A stretch of DNA of 56,813 nucleotides, from positions 1-56,813 of the forward strand of contig JANYAE010000069.1 of NCBI GenBank assembly GCA_025355105.1, given 5' to 3'. Below are positions 41,448 to 52,197 of this stretch, piece after piece (within the stretch, counting starts at the first letter, position 1; each line of letters begins with the position of its first letter). A program made the position numbers and the translations under genes. This DNA comes from Pseudomonadota bacterium. GTDB lineage: Bacteria > Pseudomonadota > Gammaproteobacteria > Steroidobacterales > Steroidobacteraceae. Below the pieces are notes generated by a model. That model was given only the letters and a program-made list of their open reading frames with translations, searched no databases and was not told the origin of the DNA.

Positions 41448-42773
41448 ATGCCTCGGGACCTCAGGAAGAGCAACGCCCACTGGAAGAAGGCGGTCACCCG
41501 CCTGCCGCTCGGCGTGGCGTCGAATTTCCGCTTCTGGGGCGAGGACAAGACGATCTACGTCAAGGAAGGCCGCGGCGCGCGGATCACGGACCTCGACGAC
41601 AACACGTACGTCGACTACCGCCTCGGCTACGGCCCGGCGATCCTCGGCTACGCTGACCCGCGCGTCGACGAGGCGGCCCGCGAGGGCATGAACGTCGGCG
41701 GCGTCTTCGCGCTGTCCACCGAGCGCGAGTTCCGGGTCGCCGAGCGGATCTCGAAGATGGTGGCCGCGGCCGAGCTCGTACGCTTCTCGAACTCCGGCAC
41801 CGAGGCCGTCATGGCGGGCCTGCGGCTCGCGCGCGCCTACACCGGCAAGGACGACTACATCATCCTCGAGGGCAGCTATCACGGCCTGTTCGACGCCGCG
41901 ATGTGGTACACGCCGATGGAGAAGTGGTCGCAGCACGGCGAGCCGGAGATCGTTCCGTACAGCCAGGGCATTCCGCTCGGCGCGCGCGGTTACGCGCACT
42001 TCGTGCAGGCCAACGACATCGAGCAGCTCGAGGCGACTTTCAAGCGCACCGCCGGCAAGGTGGCCTGCATGCTGATGGAGCCCATCATGGGCAACTGCCT
42101 CGGCATCGCCGCCGAGCCCGAGTACCTGCGCGCCGCACGCGCGCTGTGCGACAAGTACGGCGCGGTGCTGCTGATCGACGAGGTCAAGACCGGCTTTCGC
42201 GTCGCGCGCGGCGGCGTGCAGTCGCTGCACAAGGTCATGCCGGACCTGACCACTTTCGCGAAGGCGGTCGCCAACGGCTACCCGATCTCGGTGCTCGCCG
42301 GCCGCGAGGAGATCATGCGCAAGCTCGGCAAGGGCGTGGCGCACGGCGGCACCTACACGGCGCACTCGGTGTCGCTGGCGGCCGCCGAAAAGTGCCTCGA
42401 GATCCTCGACGAGACCGATGCGCTGGAGCGGGTCGCCGACTTCGGCAACCGCATGATGAAGGGCATGAGCCAGATTCTCGCAGCGCGCGGCATCGCGCAT
42501 AGCTTCGTCGGGCACGCCTCGATGCCGGGCCTCTACTTCGACGCCAAACCGCCGCGCAACTATCGCGACTGGAAGGGCAGCGACTACGCCTTTTATGACG
42601 CGATGGCGCAGGTTCTGCACGACGAGGGCGTGCTGTGCGAGCCGGACTCGCGCGAGCCCTGGTTCATCTCGGCGGCGCACGACGATTCGTGCCTCGCCGA
42701 CACGCTGCGCGGCTTCGAGGTCGCGGTCGACGCGACGCTGAAGACGCGGGTCGCAGACAAAGTGCGCGCCTGA
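41448..42773 (+). CDS. Class-III PLP aminotransferase (glutamate-1-semialdehyde/omega-aminotransferase type)
   Basis: The 441-residue protein has the class-III segments GYGPAILGYADPRV, FSNSGTEAVMAGLRLARAYTGKD, EGSYHGLFDA, IDEVKTGFR and the PLP-lysine motif TTFAKAVANGYPISVLAG. It moves an amino group between an amine or amino acid and a keto acid, or acts as an aminomutase. ATG at 41448 has AGGGGA eight bases upstream. It leads a five-gene plus-strand operon with two FAD oxidoreductases, a GcvT-like protein and a PotA ATPase, so the substrate is probably an imported amine. It is divergent from the Rieske operon. Confidence 0.92.
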   Translation: MPRDLRKSNAHWKKAVTRLPLGVASNFRFWGEDKTIYVKEGRGARITDLDDNTYVDYRLGYGPAILGYADPRVDEAAREGMNVGGVFALSTEREFRVAERISKMVAAAELVRFSNSGTEAVMAGLRLARAYTGKDDYIILEGSYHGLFDAAMWYTPMEKWSQHGEPEIVPYSQGIPLGARGYAHFVQANDIEQLEATFKRTAGKVACMLMEPIMGNCLGIAAEPEYLRAARALCDKYGAVLLIDEVKTGFRVARGGVQSLHKVMPDLTTFAKAVANGYPISVLAGREEIMRKLGKGVAHGGTYTAHSVSLAAAEKCLEILDETDALERVADFGNRMMKGMSQILAARGIAHSFVGHASMPGLYFDAKPPRNYRDWKGSDYAFYDAMAQVLHDEGVLCEPDSREPWFISAAHDDSCLADTLRGFEVAVDATLKTRVADKVRA

Positions 42774-42789
42774 GCGGGCGGTTGCGGGG

Positions 42790-44400
42790 ATGAGCGCCGC
42801 GAGTCACAGGCGCCACGACGTCATCGTCGTCGGCGCCGGCCACAACGGCCTGGTCGCCGCCTGCTACATGGCGCGCGCCGGGCTCGACGTGCTCGTGCTG
42901 GAGCGCAACGACTACATCGGCGGCGCGGCCGTGAGCCGCAAGCTGTACCAGGACTTCACCTACTCGAACTGCTCGTACGTCTGCAGCCTGCTGCGCCCGG
43001 AGATCATGCGCACGCTCGAGCTGCCGCGCTTCGGGCTGCAGATCATCCCCTACGAGGGCGGCTGCACGATGATGCGCGACGGCGGCCACCTCGCGCTCTA
43101 CGACAACCACGACGCCCTGCGGCGGGAGATCGCACGCCACTCGCCGCGCGACGCCGAGGCCTATCACCGCTTCTCGCGCGACATCATCCGCCAGTGCAAG
43201 TTCATCAAGCCGCTGCTGATGCGCGAGCCGCCGGACCCGACCTCGTTCAAGCCGCGTGACCTCACCGAGCTCCTGTATCTCGGCCAGCGGCTCAACAACG
43301 TCGGCGAGGAGCGGATGTACGACACGATCCGCTTCTGGACGATGAGCGCGGCGGACTTCCTCGACGAGTACTTCGAGAGCGAGATCGTCAAGGCGCACTT
43401 CTCCGGAAGCTCGATCATCGGCACGGCGCTTGGGCCGCGCTCACCGGGCAGCGCCTACGTGCTGCTGCACCACTACATGGGCGACATCGACGAGACCGTC
43501 GGCGCCTGGGGCTTCGCCCGCGGCGGCATGGGTGCGGTGACGGCGGCGCTCACGGCCTCCCTGCAGGCCAGCGGCGGCGCGGTGCGCACCGCAGCGCCGG
43601 TCGAGCAGGTCCTGATCAGGAACGGCCGGGCACGCGGCGTCGTGCTGGCGAGCGGCGAGGAGATCGAGGCGGGCACCGTCGTCTCGAACATGGACGTCAA
43701 GCGCACCTTTCTGAAGGCGGTCGCGCCGGAACACCTGCCGGAGGACTTCCTGACCGCGGTGCGGCGCTTCAAGATCCGTGGCTCGTCCGGCAAGCTCAAT
43801 ATCGCCCTCGACGGCCTGCCCAGCTTCCCGGCGCTGCCGGCCGGCGCGCCCTGCGTGCGCGGCGACATGCACATCACCGACACGATCGAGATGATGGAGC
43901 GCGCCTACGACGACTGGAAGGAAGGCCGCTGGTCGGCGGCGCCCTACGTCGACATGCTGATCCCTTCGCAGATCGACCCGACGATGGCGCCTGACGGCAA
44001 GCACTACATGTCGGTGTTCGTGCAGTACTGCCCGTACCAGCTTGCCGACGGCCCGTGGACGGACGCCAAGCGACAGGCCTTCGGCGCCACGGTCATCGAT
44101 GCCATCGCCCGCCACAGCCCCGACTTCAAGAGCCTGATCCGGCACGCGGAGATCCGCACGCCCTGGGACATCGAGAACGAAGTCGGCCTCACCGAGGGCA
44201 ACATCTTCCAGGGCGAGCTGACGATGGACCAGCTGCTGTTCAACCGGCCGGTGCCGGGCTACGCGCAGTACCGGACCCCGGTGAAGGGGCTGTACTTGTC
44301 CGGCTCGTCGACGCACCCCGGCGGCGGCGTGATGGGCGCGCCGGGCGCGAACGCCGCACGGCGGGTGCTCGCCGACCTCGGTCGCGGAGGCACGCGATGA
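42790..44400 (+). CDS. Phytoene-dehydrogenase-like / PYROXD2-type FAD oxidoreductase (1)
   Basis: The 536-residue protein has the FAD motif VIVVGAGHNGLVAACYMARAGLDVLVLE with a downstream GGAAVSR. The second dinucleotide-type region is GFARGGMGAVTAALTASL, and the C-terminal FAD signature is YLSGSSTHPGGGVMGAPGANAARRVL. Relatives are phytoene desaturases, amine oxidases and the poorly known PYROXD2 group. Amine or C-H oxidation of the operon's substrate is likely. ATG at 42790 follows a G-rich site 16 bases after the aminotransferase stop. It ends in an ATGA overlap with its paralogue. Confidence 0.9.
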   Translation: MSAASHRRHDVIVVGAGHNGLVAACYMARAGLDVLVLERNDYIGGAAVSRKLYQDFTYSNCSYVCSLLRPEIMRTLELPRFGLQIIPYEGGCTMMRDGGHLALYDNHDALRREIARHSPRDAEAYHRFSRDIIRQCKFIKPLLMREPPDPTSFKPRDLTELLYLGQRLNNVGEERMYDTIRFWTMSAADFLDEYFESEIVKAHFSGSSIIGTALGPRSPGSAYVLLHHYMGDIDETVGAWGFARGGMGAVTAALTASLQASGGAVRTAAPVEQVLIRNGRARGVVLASGEEIEAGTVVSNMDVKRTFLKAVAPEHLPEDFLTAVRRFKIRGSSGKLNIALDGLPSFPALPAGAPCVRGDMHITDTIEMMERAYDDWKEGRWSAAPYVDMLIPSQIDPTMAPDGKHYMSVFVQYCPYQLADGPWTDAKRQAFGATVIDAIARHSPDFKSLIRHAEIRTPWDIENEVGLTEGNIFQGELTMDQLLFNRPVPGYAQYRTPVKGLYLSGSSTHPGGGVMGAPGANAARRVLADLGRGGTR

Positions 44401-45965
44401 GCACCGTCGCCGGCTGGGACGCGATCATCGTCGGCGCCGGCCACAATGGCCTCGTCTGCGCCGCGACGCTGGCGCGCGCCGGCCGTCGCGTGCTCGTGCT
44501 CGAGGCCGGCGACGCCGTCGGCGGCTGCGCCGTGACGCGCGAGTTCGCGCCGGGTTTTCGGGTCTCGGCCGGCGCCCAGTTGCTGCACCAGATGCCAGCC
44601 GAGCTGGTCGAGGAGCTGCGGCTCGCGACCCACGGGCTCGAGTTCGCGGCGACGGCGCTGCCGACCACCGCGCTCGCCGCCGGCGGCGAGCCGCTCGCGA
44701 TCGGCGACCCGGGCGCGCTCGCCCGGCGCTCCGCCGCCGACGCCCGCGCCTGGCCACTGTACGATGCGCGCCTGAAGCGCTTCGCGCGGCTGCTCTACGG
44801 GCTGCTCGCGGCGCCCGCGCCGCGCCTCGGCACCGGCGCCTGGTCGGATACCTTCGCGCTCGGCAGGCTCGGGCTGCGGCTGCGGCTGCTCGGTCGGCGC
44901 GACATGCGCGAGTTCCTGCGCATAGTCGGCATGAATGCCTACGACCTCGTCAGCGACGAATTCGAGTCCGATGCGCTGCGCGGTGCGCTCAGCCTCGATG
45001 CGGTGCTCGGCACCAACTTCGGGCCGCGCGCGCCGGGCACCGTGCTGACGCTGCTGTACCGACTGGCCGCGGAGTCGGCTGCCGGTCCGCGCGCACTGGC
45101 ACAGCCGAAGGGCGGCATGGGCGCGCTAACCGCGGCGCTGGCGCGCGCCGCGACGGCGGCCGGCGCGGTGATCCGCACCATGGCGCCGGTCACGCGCATC
45201 AGCGTCAGCGAGGATCGCGCCGCCGGCGTCGTGCTCGGCTCAGGCGAGGAGATCGCGGCGCGCAGCGTCATCTCGAACGCGGACGCCAAGACGACGTTCC
45301 TCACGCTGCTCGGTGCCGAATACCTCGATACCGGCTTCGTGCGCCGCGTCGATCACTTCCGCAGCCGTGGCGTCACGGCCAAGCTGCACCTCGCGCTCGA
45401 TCGGCTACCGGCCTTCGGCGTCGGCGCGCCGGCGGCGCTCGGCGGCCGGCTGCTGATCGCGCCATCGGCGGACTACGTCGAGCGCGCCTGGAACCACTCG
45501 AAGTACGGTGAATGGTCGGCGAGCCCGGCGTTCGAGATTACCGTGCCGACGGTCAACGACCCGGCACTGGCGCCTGCCGGCCGCCACGTGCTGTCGGCCA
45601 CGGTGCAGTACGCGCCGTATGCGCCGCAGCGCGGCTGGGAGGCCGAGCGGCAGCCCTTCCTCGCGGCCCTGCTCGGCGTGCTCGAGGCCCATGCGCCGGG
45701 CCTGCAATCCAGCCTCCTGGCCACGCAGCTGCTGACGCCGGCGGATCTCGAGCGTGAGTTTCGCGTGCACGGCGGCCACTGGCACCACGGCGACCTGGCG
45801 TTCGACCAGTTCTACATGGTGCGACCGGTGCCGGGCGCGGCCCAGCACGCGACGCCCGTCGCCGGGCTCTACCTGTGCGGCGCGAGCTGCCACCCGGGCG
45901 GCGGCGTCATGGGGATCGCCGGCCGCAACGCCGCCCGCCGGGTACTCGCCGAGGTTTCGCGATGA
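44397..45965 (+). CDS. Phytoene-dehydrogenase-like / PYROXD2-type FAD oxidoreductase (2)
   Basis: This 522-residue paralogue of the preceding protein shares IIVGAGHNGLVCAATLARAGRRVLVLEAG, LAQPKGGMGALTAALARA and YLCGASCHPGGGVMGIAGRNAARRVL. The two genes probably arose by tandem duplication and have diverged widely. ATG at 44397 has GGAGG six bases upstream and overlaps the first gene's stop (ATGA), as does its own stop with the next start. This implies fixed stoichiometry; the two may form a heteromer. It is the partner of a folate-type aminomethyltransferase, consistent with oxidation of an N-methyl group. Confidence 0.9.
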   Translation: MSTVAGWDAIIVGAGHNGLVCAATLARAGRRVLVLEAGDAVGGCAVTREFAPGFRVSAGAQLLHQMPAELVEELRLATHGLEFAATALPTTALAAGGEPLAIGDPGALARRSAADARAWPLYDARLKRFARLLYGLLAAPAPRLGTGAWSDTFALGRLGLRLRLLGRRDMREFLRIVGMNAYDLVSDEFESDALRGALSLDAVLGTNFGPRAPGTVLTLLYRLAAESAAGPRALAQPKGGMGALTAALARAATAAGAVIRTMAPVTRISVSEDRAAGVVLGSGEEIAARSVISNADAKTTFLTLLGAEYLDTGFVRRVDHFRSRGVTAKLHLALDRLPAFGVGAPAALGGRLLIAPSADYVERAWNHSKYGEWSASPAFEITVPTVNDPALAPAGRHVLSATVQYAPYAPQRGWEAERQPFLAALLGVLEAHAPGLQSSLLATQLLTPADLEREFRVHGGHWHHGDLAFDQFYMVRPVPGAAQHATPVAGLYLCGASCHPGGGVMGIAGRNAARRVLAEVSR

Positions 45966-47170
45966 GCAGCGCACGCCCCATCCCGCCGCATTTCAGGAAA
46001 CCGCTGCTCGAGACGCCGTTCCACGAGCGCGCGCGCGAGCTGCAGCAGCACGACCACTTCGTCGCCTGGGCCGGCTACAGCACGGTCGACGTCTTCACCA
46101 CCGTCGAGCAGGAGTATTTCGCGGTCAGGAACGCTACCACGCTCTACGACCTGACACCGATGGTGAAGTACCGGGTCACGGGCCCGGAGGCGGAGCGCTA
46201 CCTGAACCGGCTGGTGACGCGCGACGTCCGCAAACTCAAGGTCGGGCGGGTCAGCTACGTCGTCTGGTGCAACGACAGCGGCCACATCATCGACGACGGC
46301 ACGGTCTTCCGCCTCGGGCCGCAGGACTTTCGAATCTGCACGGCCGAGCGCCAGCTCGACTGGTTCTCGGACTCGGCCATCGGCTTCGACGTCGCGATCG
46401 ACGAGGTCACGAGCGACATCGCCGCGTTGTCGGTGCAGGGACCGACCTCGTGCTTCGTATTGAAGCGCTTCGGCCTCGACGGCGTCGAGCGTCTCAGACC
46501 CTTCGAGCTCGGCGAGTTCACGGTCGGCGGGCGGCCGCTGCTGGCCTCGCGCACCGGCTTCACCGGCGACCTCGGCTACGAGCTCTGGATGCGCCCGGAG
46601 CACGCGCTGTCCGTCTGGGACGAGCTGATGACCGCCGGCAGCACGCGCGGCATCCGCCCGATCGGCTCGCAGGCGCTGAACATGGCGCGTATCGAGGCCG
46701 GCTTCCTGCTGCCGAACGTCGACTTCGTGTCGGCCGAGCACACCGTCCGGGTCGGTCGCGACCGCACGCCGCTCGAGCTCGGCCTCGGCTGGCTGGTGGA
46801 CTTCGAAAAACCCCACTTCAACGGACGCCGCGCGCTGCTCGCGCAGCACGCCCAGGGCGTCAGGCGGCTGCTGGTCGGCCTCGACGTCGCCGGCAACAAG
46901 CCGGCCCACAACGCGTTGCTGTACGCCGAGGAGGCCGGCGAGCGCGAGGTCGGTAGCGTGACCTCGGCGATGTGGTCGCCAACCTGCAAGCGCAACATCG
47001 CCTTGGCGATTATCGATGCGCCTCACTACCGGGTCGGCGCGACCGTTTGGGCGGACATCTATCTCAATCGCGAGCTGGTGTGGGAACGGCGCATGGCCGC
47101 CGCTCGGGTCGTCGAGCGGCCGTTCTTCGCGCCGGAGCGACGCCGGGCGACGCCGCCCGCTGACCGCTAG
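45962..47170 (+). CDS. GcvT-like aminomethyltransferase (folate-dependent)
   Basis: The 402-residue protein is a stand-alone GcvT/DMGDH-T domain: EQEYFAVRNATTLYDLTPMVKYRVTGPEAERYLNRL, the folate-site region VWCNDSGHIIDDGTVFRL, ALSVQGPTS, RTGFTGDLGYELW, and the C-terminal barrel with VGSVTSAMWSPTCKRNIALAII. Such proteins transfer a one-carbon unit from an N-substituted amine to tetrahydrofolate. ATG at 45962 overlaps the preceding stop by four bases. No other glycine-cleavage genes are adjacent, so it likely serves the FAD oxidoreductases as methylene acceptor, as in dimethylglycine dehydrogenase where both functions are fused. Confidence 0.92.
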   Translation: MSSARPIPPHFRKPLLETPFHERARELQQHDHFVAWAGYSTVDVFTTVEQEYFAVRNATTLYDLTPMVKYRVTGPEAERYLNRLVTRDVRKLKVGRVSYVVWCNDSGHIIDDGTVFRLGPQDFRICTAERQLDWFSDSAIGFDVAIDEVTSDIAALSVQGPTSCFVLKRFGLDGVERLRPFELGEFTVGGRPLLASRTGFTGDLGYELWMRPEHALSVWDELMTAGSTRGIRPIGSQALNMARIEAGFLLPNVDFVSAEHTVRVGRDRTPLELGLGWLVDFEKPHFNGRRALLAQHAQGVRRLLVGLDVAGNKPAHNALLYAEEAGEREVGSVTSAMWSPTCKRNIALAIIDAPHYRVGATVWADIYLNRELVWERRMAAARVVERPFFAPERRRATPPADR

Positions 47171-47252
47171 GCCCGGGTTCCCGCCATGCCCCGACGTCGG
47201 TTAGGCTGGACGCATGACTGTCACGATCGACTCTGCGGGCAGGTGAGCTGAG

Positions 47253-48398
47253 GTGATTGCCTCGCAACGGCAAAACGTCGCCGAGCGTCCGTGGCTGGAC
47301 CCCGCCGCGAAGCCGCAGATCGTGCTGCAGGGGCTCGGCAAGCGCTATGGCGACTTCGCCGCGGTCGGCAGCGTGGACCTCAGCATCTACAAGGGCGAGA
47401 TGTTCGCGCTGGTCGGTGCCTCGGGCTGCGGCAAGACGACGCTGCTCAGGATGCTCGCCGGCTTCGTGACGCCTTCCGCGGGACGCGTGCTGATCGACGA
47501 CGTCGACATGACCGACGTGCCGCCGTATGAGCGCCCGGTGAACATGATGTTCCAGTCGTACGCGCTTTTTCCGCACATGAGCGTCGAGGACAACGTCGGC
47601 TACGGCTTGAAGCGCATGGCGGTGGACGCCGCGACCCGCACGAAGCGCGTCGCCGAGGCGCTCGAGATGGTGCAGCTCGGCGGCCTCGGCGGCCGCAAGC
47701 CACACCAGCTGTCGGGCGGCCAGCGCCAGCGGGTCGCCCTCGCCCGCGCGCTGATCCGGCGGCCGAAAGTGCTGCTGCTCGACGAGCCGCTGTCGGCGCT
47801 CGACAAGAAGCTGCGCGAGAGCACCCAGTTCGAGCTGATGGACCTGCAGTACGAGGTCGGCATCACGTTCATCGTCGTCACCCACGACCAGGACGAGGCG
47901 ATGGCGCTGTCGAGCCGGATTGCGGTCATGGACCGCGGCGCTGTCGTCCAGGTGGGAACGCCGGCCGAGATCTACGAGTTCCCGCGCACCCGCTTCGTGG
48001 CCGACTTCTTCGGTACCGCGAACCTGCTCGAGGGTACGGTCACGGCGTCCGAGCCCGGGCTGGTCACGGTGCACAGCGCGGCGCTCGGCTGCGACCTGTA
48101 CGTCGACGACGCGGGCAGCGCCGCGGTCGGCGAGCAGGTCTGCGTCGCGGTGCGCCCAGAGAAGGTCCGCCTCAGCAAGACGCCGCCGGAAGGCGCGCGC
48201 CGCAACCGCTTGAAGGGCGTGGTCTGGGAACTTGGTTACCTCGGTAACCGCTCGACCTACCAGATCAAGACGCCCGGCGGCACGGTCGTGACCGCGTTCG
48301 CCCAGAACGAGCGTCGCACGCTCGACTGGTCGATCGACTGGAGCGACGAGGTTTACCTCAGCTGGGACGCGGATGCCGCGGTCCTGCTGCAGTCCTGA
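47253..48398 (+). CDS. PotA-type ABC transporter ATPase (spermidine/putrescine class)
   Basis: The 381-residue ATPase has Walker A GASGCGKTT, Q-loop MMFQSYALFPHMSVEDNVGYGLK, signature LSGGQRQRVALARAL, Walker B VLLLDEPLSALDKKLR, the H-loop VTHDQDEAM and a C-terminal TOBE domain (ANLLEGTV..., VRPEKVRLS). It would energise the PotB/PotC pair at 33.7-35.6 kb, on the other side of the Rieske genes. The start is GTG, 82 bases after the GcvT-like gene. No periplasmic PotD-type protein is found in the window. Confidence 0.94.
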   Translation: MIASQRQNVAERPWLDPAAKPQIVLQGLGKRYGDFAAVGSVDLSIYKGEMFALVGASGCGKTTLLRMLAGFVTPSAGRVLIDDVDMTDVPPYERPVNMMFQSYALFPHMSVEDNVGYGLKRMAVDAATRTKRVAEALEMVQLGGLGGRKPHQLSGGQRQRVALARALIRRPKVLLLDEPLSALDKKLRESTQFELMDLQYEVGITFIVVTHDQDEAMALSSRIAVMDRGAVVQVGTPAEIYEFPRTRFVADFFGTANLLEGTVTASEPGLVTVHSAALGCDLYVDDAGSAAVGEQVCVAVRPEKVRLSKTPPEGARRNRLKGVVWELGYLGNRSTYQIKTPGGTVVTAFAQNERRTLDWSIDWSDEVYLSWDADAAVLLQS

Positions 48399-48479
48399 CG
48401 CCTATTCCATAGACCTGACGGCCGCGCCGCGCTGCCGACTTTTGAGCCAGATCCGCTTCCAATCCGGGGGAAAGAGGCC

Positions 48480-50990
<2,511 letters not shown>

Positions 50991-51015
50991 CCCGCTTGCC
51001 CGCCGGGCGCCTGCC

Positions 51016-52197
51016 TCAGCGGGCGCCCAGCGAGGCGGCGTAGCGGCGGATGCGCCGCGCCGCCTCGTCGAGCTCGACTTCCTCGGCGGCGAAGCAGGCG
51101 CGCACGAAGCCGTCGGTGGCGCGGCCAAAGGCCGCGCCGTCGAGCAGCGACACGCGCTCGGCCTGGTAGAGCCCGCGGACGAACTCGCCGGCCGAAAGGC
51201 CGGTCGCGCGCACGTCGAGCAACATGAACATGCCGGCGTCCGGCCAGACGGCGCGCACGCCGGGCAGGCCGTCGAGCGCGCGGTACAGGCGCTCGCGGCG
51301 CAAGCCGCAGTACGCGCGCACCGTGGTCTCGGCCTCGCTCGCGATTTCGAGCGCCTTCTGCGCCGCCTCCTGAACGAAGCCCGGCAGGCCGTACAGCATG
51401 TTGAGCGCGAGCTGCTCGGCGTGGGCGATGAAGTCCTCTGGTCCGACGATCCAGCCGGCCCGCCAGCCGGTCATCGCATGGGTCTTCGACAGACTGCCGA
51501 GCGTCAGCACCTGACTCGGCAGGCGCAGCGCGAGCGACGGCACGCGCCCGCCCTCGGCAATGCCGGCGTAGACCTCGTCCGAGACGACCCACAGGCCATG
51601 GCGGCGCGCGAGCGCGGCGATCCCGTCGACGTCCGCCTCCGAAAACACGACGCCGGTCGGGTTGTTCGGGGTCGCGAGGAAGATCGCCCGCGTGCGCGGC
51701 GTGATCGCGGCCTCGAGGGCCGCTAGGTCAGGATGAAAGCCGTTCGCCGCAGGTGCCTCGACCGACACCAGCGTCGCGCCGCTGGCGCGGATCGTCGCCG
51801 GGTAGGTGGCGTACATGGGGTCCAGCGCGATCACCTCGTCGCCAGGCCCGGCGAGCAGCATCGAGGAGACGAACAGTCCGTTCTGGCAGCCGCCGAGCAC
51901 GATCGCGTTCTCGGCGCGGGCCGCTTGGCCGGTGCGCTGCGTGTGCAGCGCAGCGACCGCCGCCCGCAGCTTCGGCCGGCCGGCGCTCTCGGTGTAGTGC
52001 GTGTCGCCGCCGCGCATCGCCGCGACCGCCGCCTCGATGACGGCCGGCGGCGTGTTCAGGTCCGGGTCGCCGACCGAGAGCACGATCACGTCCTCGCCGC
52101 GCGCCCTGGCGTTGCGGGCATCCCAGTGCAGAGCCCAGGGATCGCCGCCTGCTTCGTGTGCGATGCGCTGGACGAAGGCTGCGAACCGTGGGCTCAT
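51016..52197 (-). CDS. aruH: Class-I aminotransferase, arginine:pyruvate transaminase (AruH)-like
   Basis: The 393-residue fold-type-I aminotransferase matches AruH in length and in several motifs: VIVLSVGDPDLNTPPAVIEAAV, GDTHYTESAGR, NNPTGVVFSEADV, SDEVYAG, and the PLP-lysine SLSKTHAMTGWRAGWIVGP. AruH transfers the alpha-amino group of arginine to pyruvate, giving 2-ketoarginine. It overlaps the TPP decarboxylase gene by four bases (ATGA), which supports the arginine transaminase pathway pairing. A related amino acid is not excluded. Convergent with TonB receptor 2. Confidence 0.7.
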   Translation of the reverse strand: MSPRFAAFVQRIAHEAGGDPWALHWDARNARARGEDVIVLSVGDPDLNTPPAVIEAAVAAMRGGDTHYTESAGRPKLRAAVAALHTQRTGQAARAENAIVLGGCQNGLFVSSMLLAGPGDEVIALDPMYATYPATIRASGATLVSVEAPAANGFHPDLAALEAAITPRTRAIFLATPNNPTGVVFSEADVDGIAALARRHGLWVVSDEVYAGIAEGGRVPSLALRLPSQVLTLGSLSKTHAMTGWRAGWIVGPEDFIAHAEQLALNMLYGLPGFVQEAAQKALEIASEAETTVRAYCGLRRERLYRALDGLPGVRAVWPDAGMFMLLDVRATGLSAGEFVRGLYQAERVSLLDGAAFGRATDGFVRACFAAEEVELDEAARRIRRYAASLGAR

